The notes below the pieces were generated by a model, which had not been told where the DNA came from, made no database searches, and worked only from the letters and a program-made list of their open reading frames with translations. Made by a program: the position numbers and the translations under genes. Shown piece after piece: positions 50,454 through 59,337 of a DNA stretch of 64,000 nt. This stretch comes from Kutzneria buriramensis (GTDB lineage Bacteria > Actinomycetota > Actinomycetes > Mycobacteriales > Pseudonocardiaceae): the NCBI RefSeq assembly GCF_043575855.1, contig NZ_CP144375.1:4030001-4094000 (forward strand). Direction: 5' to 3'. Numbering within the stretch: position 1 is the first letter of the stretch; every line of letters starts with the position of its first letter.

Positions 50454-52295
50454 TCACGGGTGAACGGCGGGCGGGGCGTCGGCCCCCATGGACGCCCGCA
50501 GCCACAGTTCGCACGCCACGGTCTGCTGCAGCGGCTCGTGCAGCCGGTCCGGCGAGGTCGAATACCGCAACGCCGCCCGCAGTTGGCCGGTGTCGACGAA
50601 CCCGAGGTCGGCCAGGTGCGAGCCCTCGCACAGCACGAGCAGGTGGCCGCGGTTGGCACGGATCCCGGCCTCCTCGTCCGCCGAGCGGTCCACCTTGCCG
50701 TTCCTGGCCTGCAACCGCGCCGGGACGATGCCCCGCATCGCCTCCCTGATCAGCGGCTTGTGCCGCCAGGGGTTGGCCCGTTCGTGCGGCCGCACCGACT
50801 GACACGCCTCGATCACCCGGTCGTCGAGGAACGGAGCGGCCACGGCCGTCCCGCTCGGAGCGACCAGCTGGCCGAGCGACCGGACGAGCCTGGCGCGGCC
50901 GCGGATCGCCGACAGGTCGGTGTGTCGCCCGCGGGTGCTCGCCAGCGGAGCGGCCGTGCCCGCGATGGCGGCGAAGCTCTCCCGGATCAGCGCGTGGGCG
51001 TCCGGTGTCACCCACGGCGGCAGCGTCGGCGGGACGTCCCACTCCAGGTCGATCAGGCGCAGTCGGGAATTGCCGCCGGCCAGCCGGACGCCCGAGGAGC
51101 TCAGCCAGGAGGAGTACGGCTGCGCGCGCAGCGCGGTGACCATGCTCGGCAGCAGGGGCCAGCGTGTCCGGGCGCGGAATCCACGGAACATGTCCACCGC
51201 GCGCAGCGGATGGGTGCGCAGCATCGTGTGCAGGTGGCTGGGCGCGCCCACGAGCACCTCGTCGCCACCGTGACCGGTCAGGTGCACCTGCGATCCGTGC
51301 GCGGCCATCCGCCGGTAACCGGTCAGCAGCTTCGCCCTGTCGATCACGCCGGCGGAGGGCTCGTCCAACGTGTCGTCGGCGCCGGCGATGCCGTCGTAGG
51401 GGAGGGGAAGTTGGTCGCGCGGCAACACGTCGTGCACCACGCCCGGCAGTTCGACGATCGCCCGGTCGGCCCAGAGCAGGTCGTCGTCCGCCGGGTCGAG
51501 GGCGCACGCGGTGTAGGCGATGAGCTTGCTCTGCCCTCGCGCGGCCAGAAACGTCACCGCCATGGAGTCCAGCCCGCCGGAGAGATCGCAGCTGGCCGTC
51601 TCCGTTCCCGGCAGCCTGCACCGCACGGCGTCCGACAACGCCGTCGCCAGGCGCCGGGCGCCCTCACGCAACGGCAGCACCGGGTCCGGCGGTCGCCACC
51701 ACCGGATGGCGCTGGCGCGTCCGCTGGCCTCGACGAGCAGGAAGCGGTCGGCGGGCAGCGCCGTGACGCCCTGCCACATGGGCACGTCGTCCAGCGGGTG
51801 CGGGCACATCGGATCGAGCAGCGACAACGCGACCGCGCGCCGGTTCAGCTCGGCGCCGATGAGCCAGCCGAGCACATCGGCGCGGTCGGCCGCGACCACG
51901 TGGCCGTCCAGCTCGGCGTGGAACACCCGCCGAACACCCGAAGCCGTGCCCTGGACCCGCTGCCGGCCGCCCAGGTCCGCGATCACGTGACAGCTGCCCG
52001 CCATGTCCGCCAGCGCGGTGTCGAGCGCGGACACGTCCCCCGTCCGTTCCGCCAGCCGGGCCAGGTTGTCCGCCGAGACCGCGGTGTGCCCGATCAGCGC
52101 GACCCGCGAGCGGCCCGCCACGTGGAGCATGATCTGGTCGTCCGGCCAGCTGCCCACCAGCCACGGTCTTCCCGACGGATAGGCCACCGAGCGGGTCGCG
52201 TGGTGAAGCAGTGCGAGAACGGCCTCGGCTCGCGTGGGCACATCCGGCAGAACGACGAACCACGGTGTCCCGGGCGTCAGTTTGGGAAATCGCAT
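50454..52295 (-). CDS. Asparagine synthetase-like lasso-type macrolactam cyclase (copy 1)
   Basis: 613 residues, ATG at 52295 with GAGGGA five bases upstream. N-terminal PWFVVLPD, RPWLVGSWPDDQ and RVQGTASGVRRVFHAELDGH match actinobacterial lasso cyclases. The catalytic Cys of glutaminases is absent (starts MRFPKL), as in many lasso enzymes. The synthetase domain has the ATP loop DLSGGLDSMA near 245 and the canonical HLTGHGGDEVLVG near 345. Both ATP-site motifs are thus intact here, unlike the downstream paralogue. The expected role is ATP-dependent isopeptide bond formation, but no precursor, leader-binding protein or transglutaminase-like protease gene is visible nearby, so partners may lie elsewhere or the substrate may not be a lasso peptide. 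Confidence 0.85.
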   Translation of the reverse strand: MRFPKLTPGTPWFVVLPDVPTRAEAVLALLHHATRSVAYPSGRPWLVGSWPDDQIMLHVAGRSRVALIGHTAVSADNLARLAERTGDVSALDTALADMAGSCHVIADLGGRQRVQGTASGVRRVFHAELDGHVVAADRADVLGWLIGAELNRRAVALSLLDPMCPHPLDDVPMWQGVTALPADRFLLVEASGRASAIRWWRPPDPVLPLREGARRLATALSDAVRCRLPGTETASCDLSGGLDSMAVTFLAARGQSKLIAYTACALDPADDDLLWADRAIVELPGVVHDVLPRDQLPLPYDGIAGADDTLDEPSAGVIDRAKLLTGYRRMAAHGSQVHLTGHGGDEVLVGAPSHLHTMLRTHPLRAVDMFRGFRARTRWPLLPSMVTALRAQPYSSWLSSSGVRLAGGNSRLRLIDLEWDVPPTLPPWVTPDAHALIRESFAAIAGTAAPLASTRGRHTDLSAIRGRARLVRSLGQLVAPSGTAVAAPFLDDRVIEACQSVRPHERANPWRHKPLIREAMRGIVPARLQARNGKVDRSADEEAGIRANRGHLLVLCEGSHLADLGFVDTGQLRAALRYSTSPDRLHEPLQQTVACELWLRASMGADAPPAVHP

Positions 52296-52846
52296 TATCC
52301 CTCGGCAGCGTAAGATTCTTGCGTTTGCGGCGGGGCGGCGGGACAGCGGCGGCGCCCGCGCGAATCGCGGAGACCGCAACCGCGGAAATCGAGCGGCGAC
52401 CACCGCCATGGTCCTCAGGCGCGCGCAGCCGACCACGTGGCGCCGCGGCGGTTCATCGTTTCCGGCGGGTCGTCCGCGCATTCGACCCCGGCTCGACGTG
52501 AACTTCTGCCACGCTCGCCGACGCGCCGGAACGGCGAGGCGGCGGCGACGAGTGGAGTTCGCGGCAGTATGAGCATTAACGGAATCAACTCCCTGGTGAA
52601 TCTCCGCGGCCGCGCACAGGAAAAGGACAACGACATAATCGGCGCGCCCGCCGCCGCCGCGTCTGCATCTATCAAGAGATCACGATCAACACCGTAACAA
52701 CGACCCCCCATGACGGGGAGGGGCCATCCGACTGGCCCTGGGAACTCCGAGCCCGAAAAGGGAGAACCGGCGCGGCCGGCATCCGGCTCCGGGCGCGGAG
52801 AAAGTAACGCAGCCCGCCCGCCGCCGCCCGAGGACGCGTCATCCGG
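52296..52846. other. Region upstream of the cyclases, weak ORF only
   Basis: Holds the cyclase promoter region. A 42-codon plus-strand frame (52569-52697, starting MSINGINSLVNLRGRAQE) with GGAG 11 bases upstream is the only small frame of note; about two thirds of its codons end in G/C, too weak to call. No lasso-type core with Thr at -2 and Asp/Glu at 7-9 was found in any frame read. Confidence 0.4.
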
Positions 52847-53623
52847 TCACCGGCGAGGCGGCTCACCGGTCCCGGCGGACCCCGCGCGGGCGCTCTCGTT
52901 CCGACCGGACTCGTGACGCTCGTGCGGCGCAAGACCCCGCAACGGCCGGACGGCCGTTGCGGGGTCCAGTCCGCGACCGCCGCGCACCGGCGGACCGTAG
53001 GGTCCGCCCCCCAGCTCGTCGATCACGAGCGCGACGACGAGGACCGACGCCACGGCGACACAGATCCCGCCCAGCGTGTCCGTGGCGTAGTGCCAGTTCC
53101 GACCCACGAGCGCGACGGAGACCGCCAAGGACACGCCGAACCCGAGCAGGGTCAGCATCGCCTTGACCATGGGCGAGGTCAGCCACGCACTGCCGAGAAA
53201 CAGCACGAGGACGACCGTGACCTCGGCGGCCGTTCCCGTGGTGTGGCCGCTCGGGAACGCCAGCTGGCCGTAACGGGTCCGCCCGACCGTCGGCTTGAGC
53301 AGGAATTCGGTGATGAACACCGCCGCGGTCGGACCGGCGACGGCGAACAGCACCGTCCGCCAACGCCCCAGCGCGGCGCTCCCCAGCGCCAGGCCGACGA
53401 CGAGGGCGGCGACGGGCAGCGGATCGCCGATTCTGATCACCTGTTCCATCAGAGTGGCGTGATGTCCGGCGAGCCGGTGCACCCAGTGGGCGACGAACCG
53501 GTCCACGCCGGCGGGCGAACTCTTCTGATGGAACGACGCACCGAGCCCGGCCACGATGATGACGCACAACAGCACGGTCATCGTGGCGGGGTAACGCAGT
53601 CGTGTCGGAACCAATAACTCCAT
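52847..53623 (-). CDS. PAP2-superfamily membrane phosphatase
   Basis: 258 residues from ATG at 53623 (GTG 53650 is an alternative; neither has a good ribosome site). Five to six membrane helices and the three PAP2 motifs: K-x6-RP-like KPTVGRTRYG, FPSGHTTG and GRNWHYATDTLGG, with the catalytic His in the last two. These enzymes remove phosphate from lipid phosphates such as undecaprenyl pyrophosphate or phosphatidate at the outer membrane face. The polar C-terminal about 55 residues include a perfect terminator-like hairpin (52933-52966), so the tail may be a late extension. It follows an XRE/DUF397 pair on the same strand. Confidence 0.9.
   Translation of the reverse strand: MELLVPTRLRYPATMTVLLCVIIVAGLGASFHQKSSPAGVDRFVAHWVHRLAGHHATLMEQVIRIGDPLPVAALVVGLALGSAALGRWRTVLFAVAGPTAAVFITEFLLKPTVGRTRYGQLAFPSGHTTGTAAEVTVVLVLFLGSAWLTSPMVKAMLTLLGFGVSLAVSVALVGRNWHYATDTLGGICVAVASVLVVALVIDELGGGPYGPPVRGGRGLDPATAVRPLRGLAPHERHESGRNESARAGSAGTGEPPRR
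52933..52966. terminator. Terminator-like 15-bp stem inside the phosphatase 3' end
   Basis: Arms GACCCCGCAACGGCC and complement with a 4-nt loop lie within the last 40 codons of the PAP2 gene. Such stems normally follow a stop codon. Confidence 0.5.
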
Positions 53624-53749
53624 CTCGCGACGAATGTTTTCAGCGTGCACAATTCACACTAGGTCGACGAGGACGTGACCGGGGCCACGTCACTCGGATG
53701 GACGTCGACCATACGGCTGGCGGCGAACTACCGACGTGGCCGCATACCG

Positions 53750-53956
53750 TCACTCGCGTTCGGGGCAGACTTGCTTCAGCTCACGAAGAAACATCGCCAC
53801 CGATCCTTGGGGGAACGCGAGGACTGGCCCACTCGGATTCTTGGAGTCGCGCACCAGGGTGCGGTCCACACGTACCGCCATCTCAACGCACGCGCCCTGC
53901 CCGACACTTCGACTGCTCTTGCGCCAGACCAGGTCCGCCAGTTCAACGTTGTGCAA
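53750..53956 (-). CDS. DUF397 protein
   Basis: 68 residues. TTG start at 53956, immediately after the XRE stop (TAGTTG) with GAGGAG upstream. The WRKSSRS, GACVEMA, VRDSKNPSGPVLAF pattern is the full DUF397 signature. DUF397 proteins are small partners of Scr1-type XRE regulators in actinomycetes and often behave like toxin-antitoxin or developmental switch pairs (BldB-associated families). Here it is translationally coupled to such a regulator. Confidence 0.93.
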   Translation of the reverse strand: MHNVELADLVWRKSSRSVGQGACVEMAVRVDRTLVRDSKNPSGPVLAFPQGSVAMFLRELKQVCPERE

Positions 53957-54811
53957 CTACAGCTCCTCAGTGATTCGGTGGATGAGTCGGATCGTTTCCC
54001 GCGGGTCGACCGCCTTGCGGCACAGATGGTCGAACACTCGCGAGTAGTCGGCGATCTCATCGAACTTCTCCAGGTAGAGACTTCCGACCTGGGTCTCGAG
54101 ATAAACGACGTCCCGGTCGCTCGGCTCCGGAAACCGGAGCATCATAAAGGGACCGAGCATGGCCGGATGCGCTCCGGCGGAAATCGGCAGCACCCGCACC
54201 GTGACGTTGGGCAGCTCGGCGAGCTGGACGAGGTGTCGCAGCTGCTCGCGCATCACCGCCCGCCCGCCCACGGGGCGCCGCAGAGCGGCCTCGCTGTGCA
54301 CGACGTGCAGCTCAAGCGGCCGCTCGTCATGCAGCCGGCGTTGCCGCTTCAGCCGAAGCTCCACTCGTCTGTCGACCTCGTCGACAGACGACGCGTCCAC
54401 TGTGGCCAGTGTGACAGCGGTCGCGTAGTCGTGTGTTTGCAGTAGTCCGTTGACCACCTCGCCTTCGTATGTGCGGCACTCCGCCGCCTCGGCCTCCAAC
54501 CCGACGTAGGTGGCCAACCAGTCGGGGAGCACATCACTATAACTATGCCACCAGCCCTTCTTCCCGGAATCCCTCGCAAGCTGGATCAGGCGGGCGGCCT
54601 CGACCCCGGTGACGCCGTACAAATCAAGCATAAGACGCACGTCGCCGACGCTGACCGCGCCCCGTCCCTTCTCGATGCGAGAAACCTTCGGATGCCGGCA
54701 GTCGAGGTACGCGGCGACATCCTCGAGCTTCATCCCTGAAATCTCTCGTAGTCGTTGCAACTCGGCCGCCAGGCGCCTGCGGCGGACCGTCGGACTGTAG
54801 TCAAGGGCCAT
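53957..54811 (-). CDS. XRE-family regulator with Scr1-type (DUF5753) domain
   Basis: 284 residues, ATG at 54811 with AAGGAG five bases upstream. The N-terminal helix-turn-helix (ELQRLREISGMKLEDVAAYL, DCRHPKVSRIEKGR; residues about 15-70) is followed by a DUF5753 domain (about 95-275; GLEAEAAECRTYEGEVVNGL, LHVVHSEAALRRPVGG, VRVLPISAGAHPAMLGPFML-type sequence, SLYLEKFDEIADY). It is coupled to a DUF397 gene. Such pairs regulate development or act as modular switches. Autoregulation is usual, but no operator was identified with certainty. Confidence 0.94.
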   Translation of the reverse strand: MALDYSPTVRRRRLAAELQRLREISGMKLEDVAAYLDCRHPKVSRIEKGRGAVSVGDVRLMLDLYGVTGVEAARLIQLARDSGKKGWWHSYSDVLPDWLATYVGLEAEAAECRTYEGEVVNGLLQTHDYATAVTLATVDASSVDEVDRRVELRLKRQRRLHDERPLELHVVHSEAALRRPVGGRAVMREQLRHLVQLAELPNVTVRVLPISAGAHPAMLGPFMMLRFPEPSDRDVVYLETQVGSLYLEKFDEIADYSRVFDHLCRKAVDPRETIRLIHRITEEL

Positions 54812-55530
54812 CGACACTCCTTAGATTGTCGACACGACCCCCACAGACTCCCGCTTATCAGGAGTATGGGGCTGAAGCGGGGCCAGTACACAAGCTGGAT
54901 GGAACTCTTGGGGGTCCGCCGAAAGTGTTCTCTTGCGGAGAGGCCGTTCGGCGCAACGCCCGGAAAACCTCGATGGCCGATGTACAGCGCTGTACGTACA
55001 CGGCAGGCTCTAGCCAGTCAGAACGTACCGCCCAGGAGATGACCGAACGTGAACCGTCTTCATTCACTGGGCATCATTTCAGGAGCCGACGGACGGCGGG
55101 ACGGGATGCTCGAGGAGGCTACCGGACGACGGCGCGGATTACCGGTCACGCCCTCCGCACCGTCCGCGCTGTCGGCTCCTGGCACTGGCACCGGGAACAC
55201 GTTGTCGCGCCCGCCCGGTGCCAACCCCGCCGGGTGGCGGTGCGGCAATCCTCCGCCGCGGCGCCCACCGTCACCCGGCCCTCAGCTGCGGTGGGGACGG
55301 GTTGTCCCCGTACCCGTCCTCACCGCACCCCACCGGCGCCGGACCGACCCGGCCGGCGCCCTCGAGACGCCGTGCGGCGCAGGGCCCGCCCCGTGGCTGG
55401 CAGGCCGCCGACTCGTCGCACGGTTCACCGCGGTGGGGCCGGAAACCGTACGCCCCTCCCCACTCGGCCCCACCGCGCCTCCATCCGTCCACCGTGATTC
55501 CGGTGGCAGAACGTAAGGTGATGATCGATC
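54812..55530. other. About 0.7 kb control region with one perfect palindrome
   Basis: Divergent promoter region of the XRE regulator and the primase-like gene. GTACAGCGCTGTAC at 54982-54995 is a perfect 14-bp palindrome, a possible operator. Long GC-rich frames exist but none has convincing start sites or domains. Confidence 0.4.
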
Positions 55531-56022
55531 ATGTTGAACGTCGCCGTGCCCGCGGACCGCCCCCCCGAACAGATGGCGGCACGGGCGCAGGCATACCAGC
55601 AGCTCTACGACTGGCCGGTGTGCGTGTCCCCGGACACGGGCGAACTCGTGCTCGCCGTGAGCGCGGGTGTGGACGCCATCGCCGTCCGCGGCGAACTCGG
55701 CCTCCAGACCCAGCGCCTGCTGTGCGCCCGCCTGCTCGCGGGCCCCGTGCTGCTGCTGCCGAGGGACGATCCGGAGCAACTCCCGGACTGGGTGTTCCTC
55801 ACCGGTCCGGCGCAGAACCTGTCCCGGCAGACGGTGGCGGACATCGGACGCGCCGAGGTCCGCCTCTGGCCGCACGACGAGTTCGTCCCGCTGCCGCCGT
55901 CGCGGCTGCCCGGCGGCGAGGTCCGCTGGTCCACCAGTCCCATCCTGGGGCGTCCGCTACCCCCGTGGATCAGCGTGATCGGGGCGATGCGCTGGTGCGC
56001 CGCCAATGGTGGCGCACCGTGA
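55531..56022 (+). CDS. Hypothetical protein with primase/polymerase N-terminal-like pattern
   Basis: 163 residues, ATG at 55531 after AAGGTGA. The order of short motifs LYDWPVCVSPDTGEL, WVFLTGPA, HDEFVPLPPSRLPGGEVRW resembles the small subset of bifunctional primase-polymerase domain proteins seen in actinomycetes, where they occur as orphan regulatory-like genes. The acidic metal ligands of true Prim-Pol are not obvious, so enzymatic activity is unlikely. Its TGA overlaps the GTG of a small Cys-rich gene (GTGA). Confidence 0.65.
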   Translation: MLNVAVPADRPPEQMAARAQAYQQLYDWPVCVSPDTGELVLAVSAGVDAIAVRGELGLQTQRLLCARLLAGPVLLLPRDDPEQLPDWVFLTGPAQNLSRQTVADIGRAEVRLWPHDEFVPLPPSRLPGGEVRWSTSPILGRPLPPWISVIGAMRWCAANGGAP

Positions 56023-56300
56023 CATGCGCCTGCAGCGCGCACTGCATGTGCGCGCTCGAGCTGGTGCTCGCCGTGCTGGGCGTGCTCCCCGACATCGTGA
56101 TGGCGGTGCGGGACTGGCCCGGGCGGTCCGACCGGTCGGCAGGCGCGCGCACCGCGAGCCGCCCGGCGGGCGCCCCCGCCGGGCGGCTCGACCTGGCCCA
56201 CCCCGAAGGCGCCGGTGCGGTGCACCGACGGCGCATGAAGCACGTTCGCCACGACCGCAGTCGTCCACAGACAAGCCGATTCGGCTCAGACCGACGTTGA
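56019..56300 (+). CDS. Small Cys-rich protein coupled to the primase-like gene
   Basis: 93 residues, GTG at 56019 overlapping the preceding stop. Nearly every codon ends in G or C, which supports coding. The N-terminus TCACSAHCMCALELVLAVLG has four Cys and a His in a C-x-C-x3-C-x-C arrangement followed by a hydrophobic helix and VMAVRDWPG. The C-terminal half is basic, Pro/Ala-rich. A metal-binding or membrane-associated role can be imagined, but no family was recognised. It ends 22 bp before the 2-epimerase. Confidence 0.62.
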   Translation: MTCACSAHCMCALELVLAVLGVLPDIVMAVRDWPGRSDRSAGARTASRPAGAPAGRLDLAHPEGAGAVHRRRMKHVRHDRSRPQTSRFGSDRR

Positions 56301-56322
56301 TCACCCAGTGGGGGCAGTACAT

Positions 56323-57600
56323 ATGGACCAGTCCAGCCGAAGCCACGGATCCGCCAACGGCTGGGCGCCAGGCACGGCGCTGTTGCCCCGTGGCCTCTGC
56401 CTTCCCGAGGTGCACCTCATCGGTGGCACCCGGGCGGAGGCCGTCAAGCTCGCGCCGGTCGTCGAGGCGATCCGCGCTCGGAGCCGAATGGGCTGCCTGA
56501 TGGTGGCCAGCGGCGAGCAGGAGCTCGTTTTCGACCAGGCGCTGGAAGTGTTCGCGATGCGGCCGGACATTCGGCTGCCGGTCGAACCACGGGGCAGCCG
56601 GCCCGAACTGCTCGGCTCGCTCACCCGGCTGCTGGACGAGCACTTCGCCCGTCGCCGGCCCGCGGCGGTCGTGGTCCAGGGCGACAGCACGACCGCGCTG
56701 GCCGGCGCGCTCGCCGCATTCTGGCGCGGGATTCGCGTCGTCCATCTGGAAGCCGGCCTGCGGACCCACGACCTGCGCGCGCCGTTCCCGGAAGAGGCCA
56801 ACCGGCGCCTGATCGCCCGCCTCAGTTCGCTGCACCTGGCCCCGACCGCCGGCGCCGCCGCCAACCTGCAGGCGGAGGGTATCGGCGGTCCCGGCGTGCT
56901 GGTGGTCGGCAACACCGTCGTGGACGCGCTGACGCGGGTCGCCGGCCGGCCCGTCAGCTACCACGATCCCCGTCTCGCGGCCGTGGAATGGCGGGCGCGC
57001 AGCGGGCAGACCCGGCTGGCGCTGGTGACCGTGCACCGCATCGAGTCCCTGGGCGCGCCGCTGACGCGGATCATGAACGCGCTGCGCACGCTGCTGGAGC
57101 GCTACCAGGACGTGGAGATCGTGTTGCCGATCCACCCCAACGACGCCGCGCGCAAGCAACTCATGACCGGGTTGTTCGGTGTCGAACGAGTGCACTTCAC
57201 CGCGCCGCTGCCCTACGACGAGTTCTGCCAGCTGCTCGCGACCGCTCGACTGGTGCTGTCGGATTCCGGTGGCGTGCAGGAGGAAGCGCCCACGTTCGGG
57301 GTGCCGGTGCTGGTGCTGCGGGACCTGACCGAGCGGATGGAAGCGCTGGAGACCGGCGACTCCCGGCTGGTGGGCTCCGATCCGCAGGTGATCGTGGACC
57401 TGGCCGCGCGCATCCTCGACGAGCCCGCCGAGCGCGGCGGCGCCGCCGCCAATCCGTTCGGGGACGGCTACGCCGCGCCGCGGGTCGAGCACGGCATCGC
57501 CTGGCTGCTCGGACTGGAGAAGCTGCCGCCGACCCCGGCGTCGGCGGTGCGGTACACGCCGTCGGAGCGCGTATGGCGGCAGCCGGCGGCCAGGACCTGA
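56323..57600 (+). CDS. UDP-N-acetylglucosamine 2-epimerase-like protein
   Basis: 425 residues, ATG at 56323 (GTG 56308 in frame upstream). Motifs in order: GGTRAEAVKLAPVV, VQGDSTTALAGAL, HLEAGLRT, PFPEEANRRL, LVTVHRIES, PIHPND and LSDSGGVQEEAPTFGVPVLV. These are the non-hydrolysing UDP-GlcNAc 2-epimerase motifs, which make UDP-ManNAc. It differs from the usual text at GDT (GDS here) and at TERPE (TERMEA here), so the substrate may differ. No ManNAc-using enzymes adjoin it, and its link to the neighbouring clusters is unknown. Confidence 0.86.
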   Translation: MDQSSRSHGSANGWAPGTALLPRGLCLPEVHLIGGTRAEAVKLAPVVEAIRARSRMGCLMVASGEQELVFDQALEVFAMRPDIRLPVEPRGSRPELLGSLTRLLDEHFARRRPAAVVVQGDSTTALAGALAAFWRGIRVVHLEAGLRTHDLRAPFPEEANRRLIARLSSLHLAPTAGAAANLQAEGIGGPGVLVVGNTVVDALTRVAGRPVSYHDPRLAAVEWRARSGQTRLALVTVHRIESLGAPLTRIMNALRTLLERYQDVEIVLPIHPNDAARKQLMTGLFGVERVHFTAPLPYDEFCQLLATARLVLSDSGGVQEEAPTFGVPVLVLRDLTERMEALETGDSRLVGSDPQVIVDLAARILDEPAERGGAAANPFGDGYAAPRVEHGIAWLLGLEKLPPTPASAVRYTPSERVWRQPAART

Positions 57601-57985
57601 CGCTCACGGCCATTTCCGAAGGGGGCTCTTCGGTCGGCCGGGTTCTTGGCAATCGTTCGCAAGCGTCGTAGTCTGGCGTCCCGCGCGCCGACCGCGGGCA
57701 CATTCCCATGATCGCTCGATCAGTCTAGGGATCATGAGCAACCGGGCTAGCTACTCCCATCACACGGCCGGCAGGCGAGAATCGGCATCCCGCACGCTAC
57801 CCTGGCACAGCGTTCGCCGAGGCCGTTTGTCCGCGAATGACGAATGCTCAGGACGGCGCATCCTCGTGCGAAATACCACACTTCGCACATGCCGCGTGTC
57901 GGCGGCACATGGAAGAAGTCACGAGCACGATCCCCGGCCTCGCACCGCGAGCACATCATCGGATCATCGCGACAGGAGACCGGAA
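57601..57985. other. Gap between 2-epimerase and XRE gene, no gene recognised
   Basis: The XRE frame stays open to 57734 upstream, but that part is less biased and has no domain. Presumed promoter region. Confidence 0.4.
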
Positions 57986-58384
57986 GTGGAGGATCGGCCA
58001 ATACCTGAGTTGATTTCCGACCTGATCAAGCGCGCCAGGACGGAGCGCGGCCTGAGTCAGACCGGCCTCGCCATGTCCCTGGCCGACGTGTCGGGCCAGG
58101 ACACCGTGACCCGCTCCGAGGTGTCCAGGTGGGAACGCGGCAAGCGCATCCCCACCCGGCACTGGCTGCGCTGGCTCACCGTGGTCCTCGAGGTTCCGCT
58201 GGAGCGTCTCGAATGCGCGGCGACGTTCTCGAGGAGATTTCGGACGGTGAAATCGGTTGCGGACGTGCTTCCCATGGTCGACGGGAGCGCCGAACCGGGA
58301 GCAATACCGCGCCAGACCTCGTACGATGTCACGGTAAACCGCGGATACGACCGCGACACATTCCGCACGCCGGGGGCCAAATAG
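57986..58384 (+). CDS. XRE-family helix-turn-helix protein
   Basis: 132 residues, GTG at 57986 with AGGAG eight bases upstream. A helix-turn-helix at about residues 8-65 (LIKRARTERGLSQTGLAMSL, TVTRSEVSRWERGKRIPTRH) is followed by LVVLEVPLERLE-type helices and a polar tail of about 50 residues without domain. Such short XRE proteins are common orphan regulators in actinomycetes. No operator could be assigned. Confidence 0.85.
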   Translation: MEDRPIPELISDLIKRARTERGLSQTGLAMSLADVSGQDTVTRSEVSRWERGKRIPTRHWLRWLTVVLEVPLERLECAATFSRRFRTVKSVADVLPMVDGSAEPGAIPRQTSYDVTVNRGYDRDTFRTPGAK

Positions 58385-58609
58385 TTGGCCTCTTACCGAG
58401 GCGCGCCACCACCGGCAAGCTTTGCGATAGGGTCCGCCGGCTTGCAGACGCGCCAAAGGAAGAGCGCACAGAAAACGGTCTGCAGGCCCCGTGTCAGCAG
58501 ATCCTTCGGGAGGGAATTCGCGATGTTCTCCGCGACCCACCGGATTGGGCAACCCTCCTGACAAAACCAAGCGCTTCACCACTATTTGTCTGAAGGAGAC
58601 ATCACAATC

Positions 58610-59224
58610 ATGAGGCGTTCTCTCTCGGCCCTCGTCGCAGCGGGCATCGCTGCGCTCTCGCTGATCACCGGCGCCGCTGCCGCGTCCGCGGCGCCGCAGA
58701 CCGTGCCCAGCGTGCAGAAGTCCTTCACCTTCGTGATCGACCAGCTCGCCACCCGCGGCCCGAACGGCGCGGCCGACCAGTACATCCAGATCAAGAACCT
58801 CAGCCAGGTCCCGCAGGACCTGAGCGGCTTCAAGATCGCGGTCGCGCCCAGCCCGTCCCAGATCTTCGAGGTGGCCTCGATCCCGCAGGGCACCATTCTC
58901 CAGCCGGGCCGGGTGTACGTGATCGCCAACCCGCAGGGCTACAGCGGCCCCGTGGTCGACCAGTTCTTCACCAGCACCGTCCCGCTCACCGACCGGGTCG
59001 GCGTGGCTCTGCTGTCCCCGTCCAACGTCACGATCGACTCGGTGGCCACCATCGCGTCCTCGCCGTTCGTGATGGGGGCGCCGGCCTCGCCGCTGACCAA
59101 CGACCAGCCGCTGGCGCTCGTTCGGTTCACCAACACCAACAACAACGCTGTCGACTTCCACATCGCGCCGCGGACCCCTGGTCTGCCCAGCCCGGTGTCG
59201 CTGTTCGCCTCCACCGGAATCTGA
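58610..59224 (+). CDS. Secreted lamin-tail-domain (LTD) protein
   Basis: 204 residues, ATG at 58610 after AAGGAG. Signal peptide of about 28 residues (RRSLSALVAAGIAALSLITG, cleavage near ASAAP). The mature part is one LTD beta-sandwich: IDQLATRGPNGAADQYIQIK, NLSQVPQDLSGFKI, LQPGRVYVIANPQGYSG and DRVGVALLSPSNVTIDSVAT. Secreted LTD proteins of actinomycetes are of unknown role, possibly cell-surface or nuclease-associated. It is a single gene ended by a strong hairpin. Confidence 0.88.
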   Translation: MRRSLSALVAAGIAALSLITGAAAASAAPQTVPSVQKSFTFVIDQLATRGPNGAADQYIQIKNLSQVPQDLSGFKIAVAPSPSQIFEVASIPQGTILQPGRVYVIANPQGYSGPVVDQFFTSTVPLTDRVGVALLSPSNVTIDSVATIASSPFVMGAPASPLTNDQPLALVRFTNTNNNAVDFHIAPRTPGLPSPVSLFASTGI

Positions 59225-59287
59225 CAGCCTTCTCCACCGCGACGCGGTGACCCGGCCGGACCGCCGGCCGACAGCCGTCACGACAAG

Positions 59288-59319
59288 GGGCCTACCGAGA
59301 CTGATGTCTCGGTAGGCCC
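59288..59319. terminator. Bidirectional terminator between LTD and MMPL genes
   Basis: A perfect 14-bp stem (GGGCCTACCGAGAC and complement) with a TGAT loop, followed on the plus strand by TCTCGTT. Convergent genes end at 59224 and 59338. Confidence 0.85.
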
Positions 59320-59337
59320 TCTCGTTCGCCGGCCGGT

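Noticed and set aside
55957..57492. Minus-strand frame of about 510 codons
   Set aside because: Antisense to the clear UDP-GlcNAc 2-epimerase and the small Cys-rich gene; no domain.
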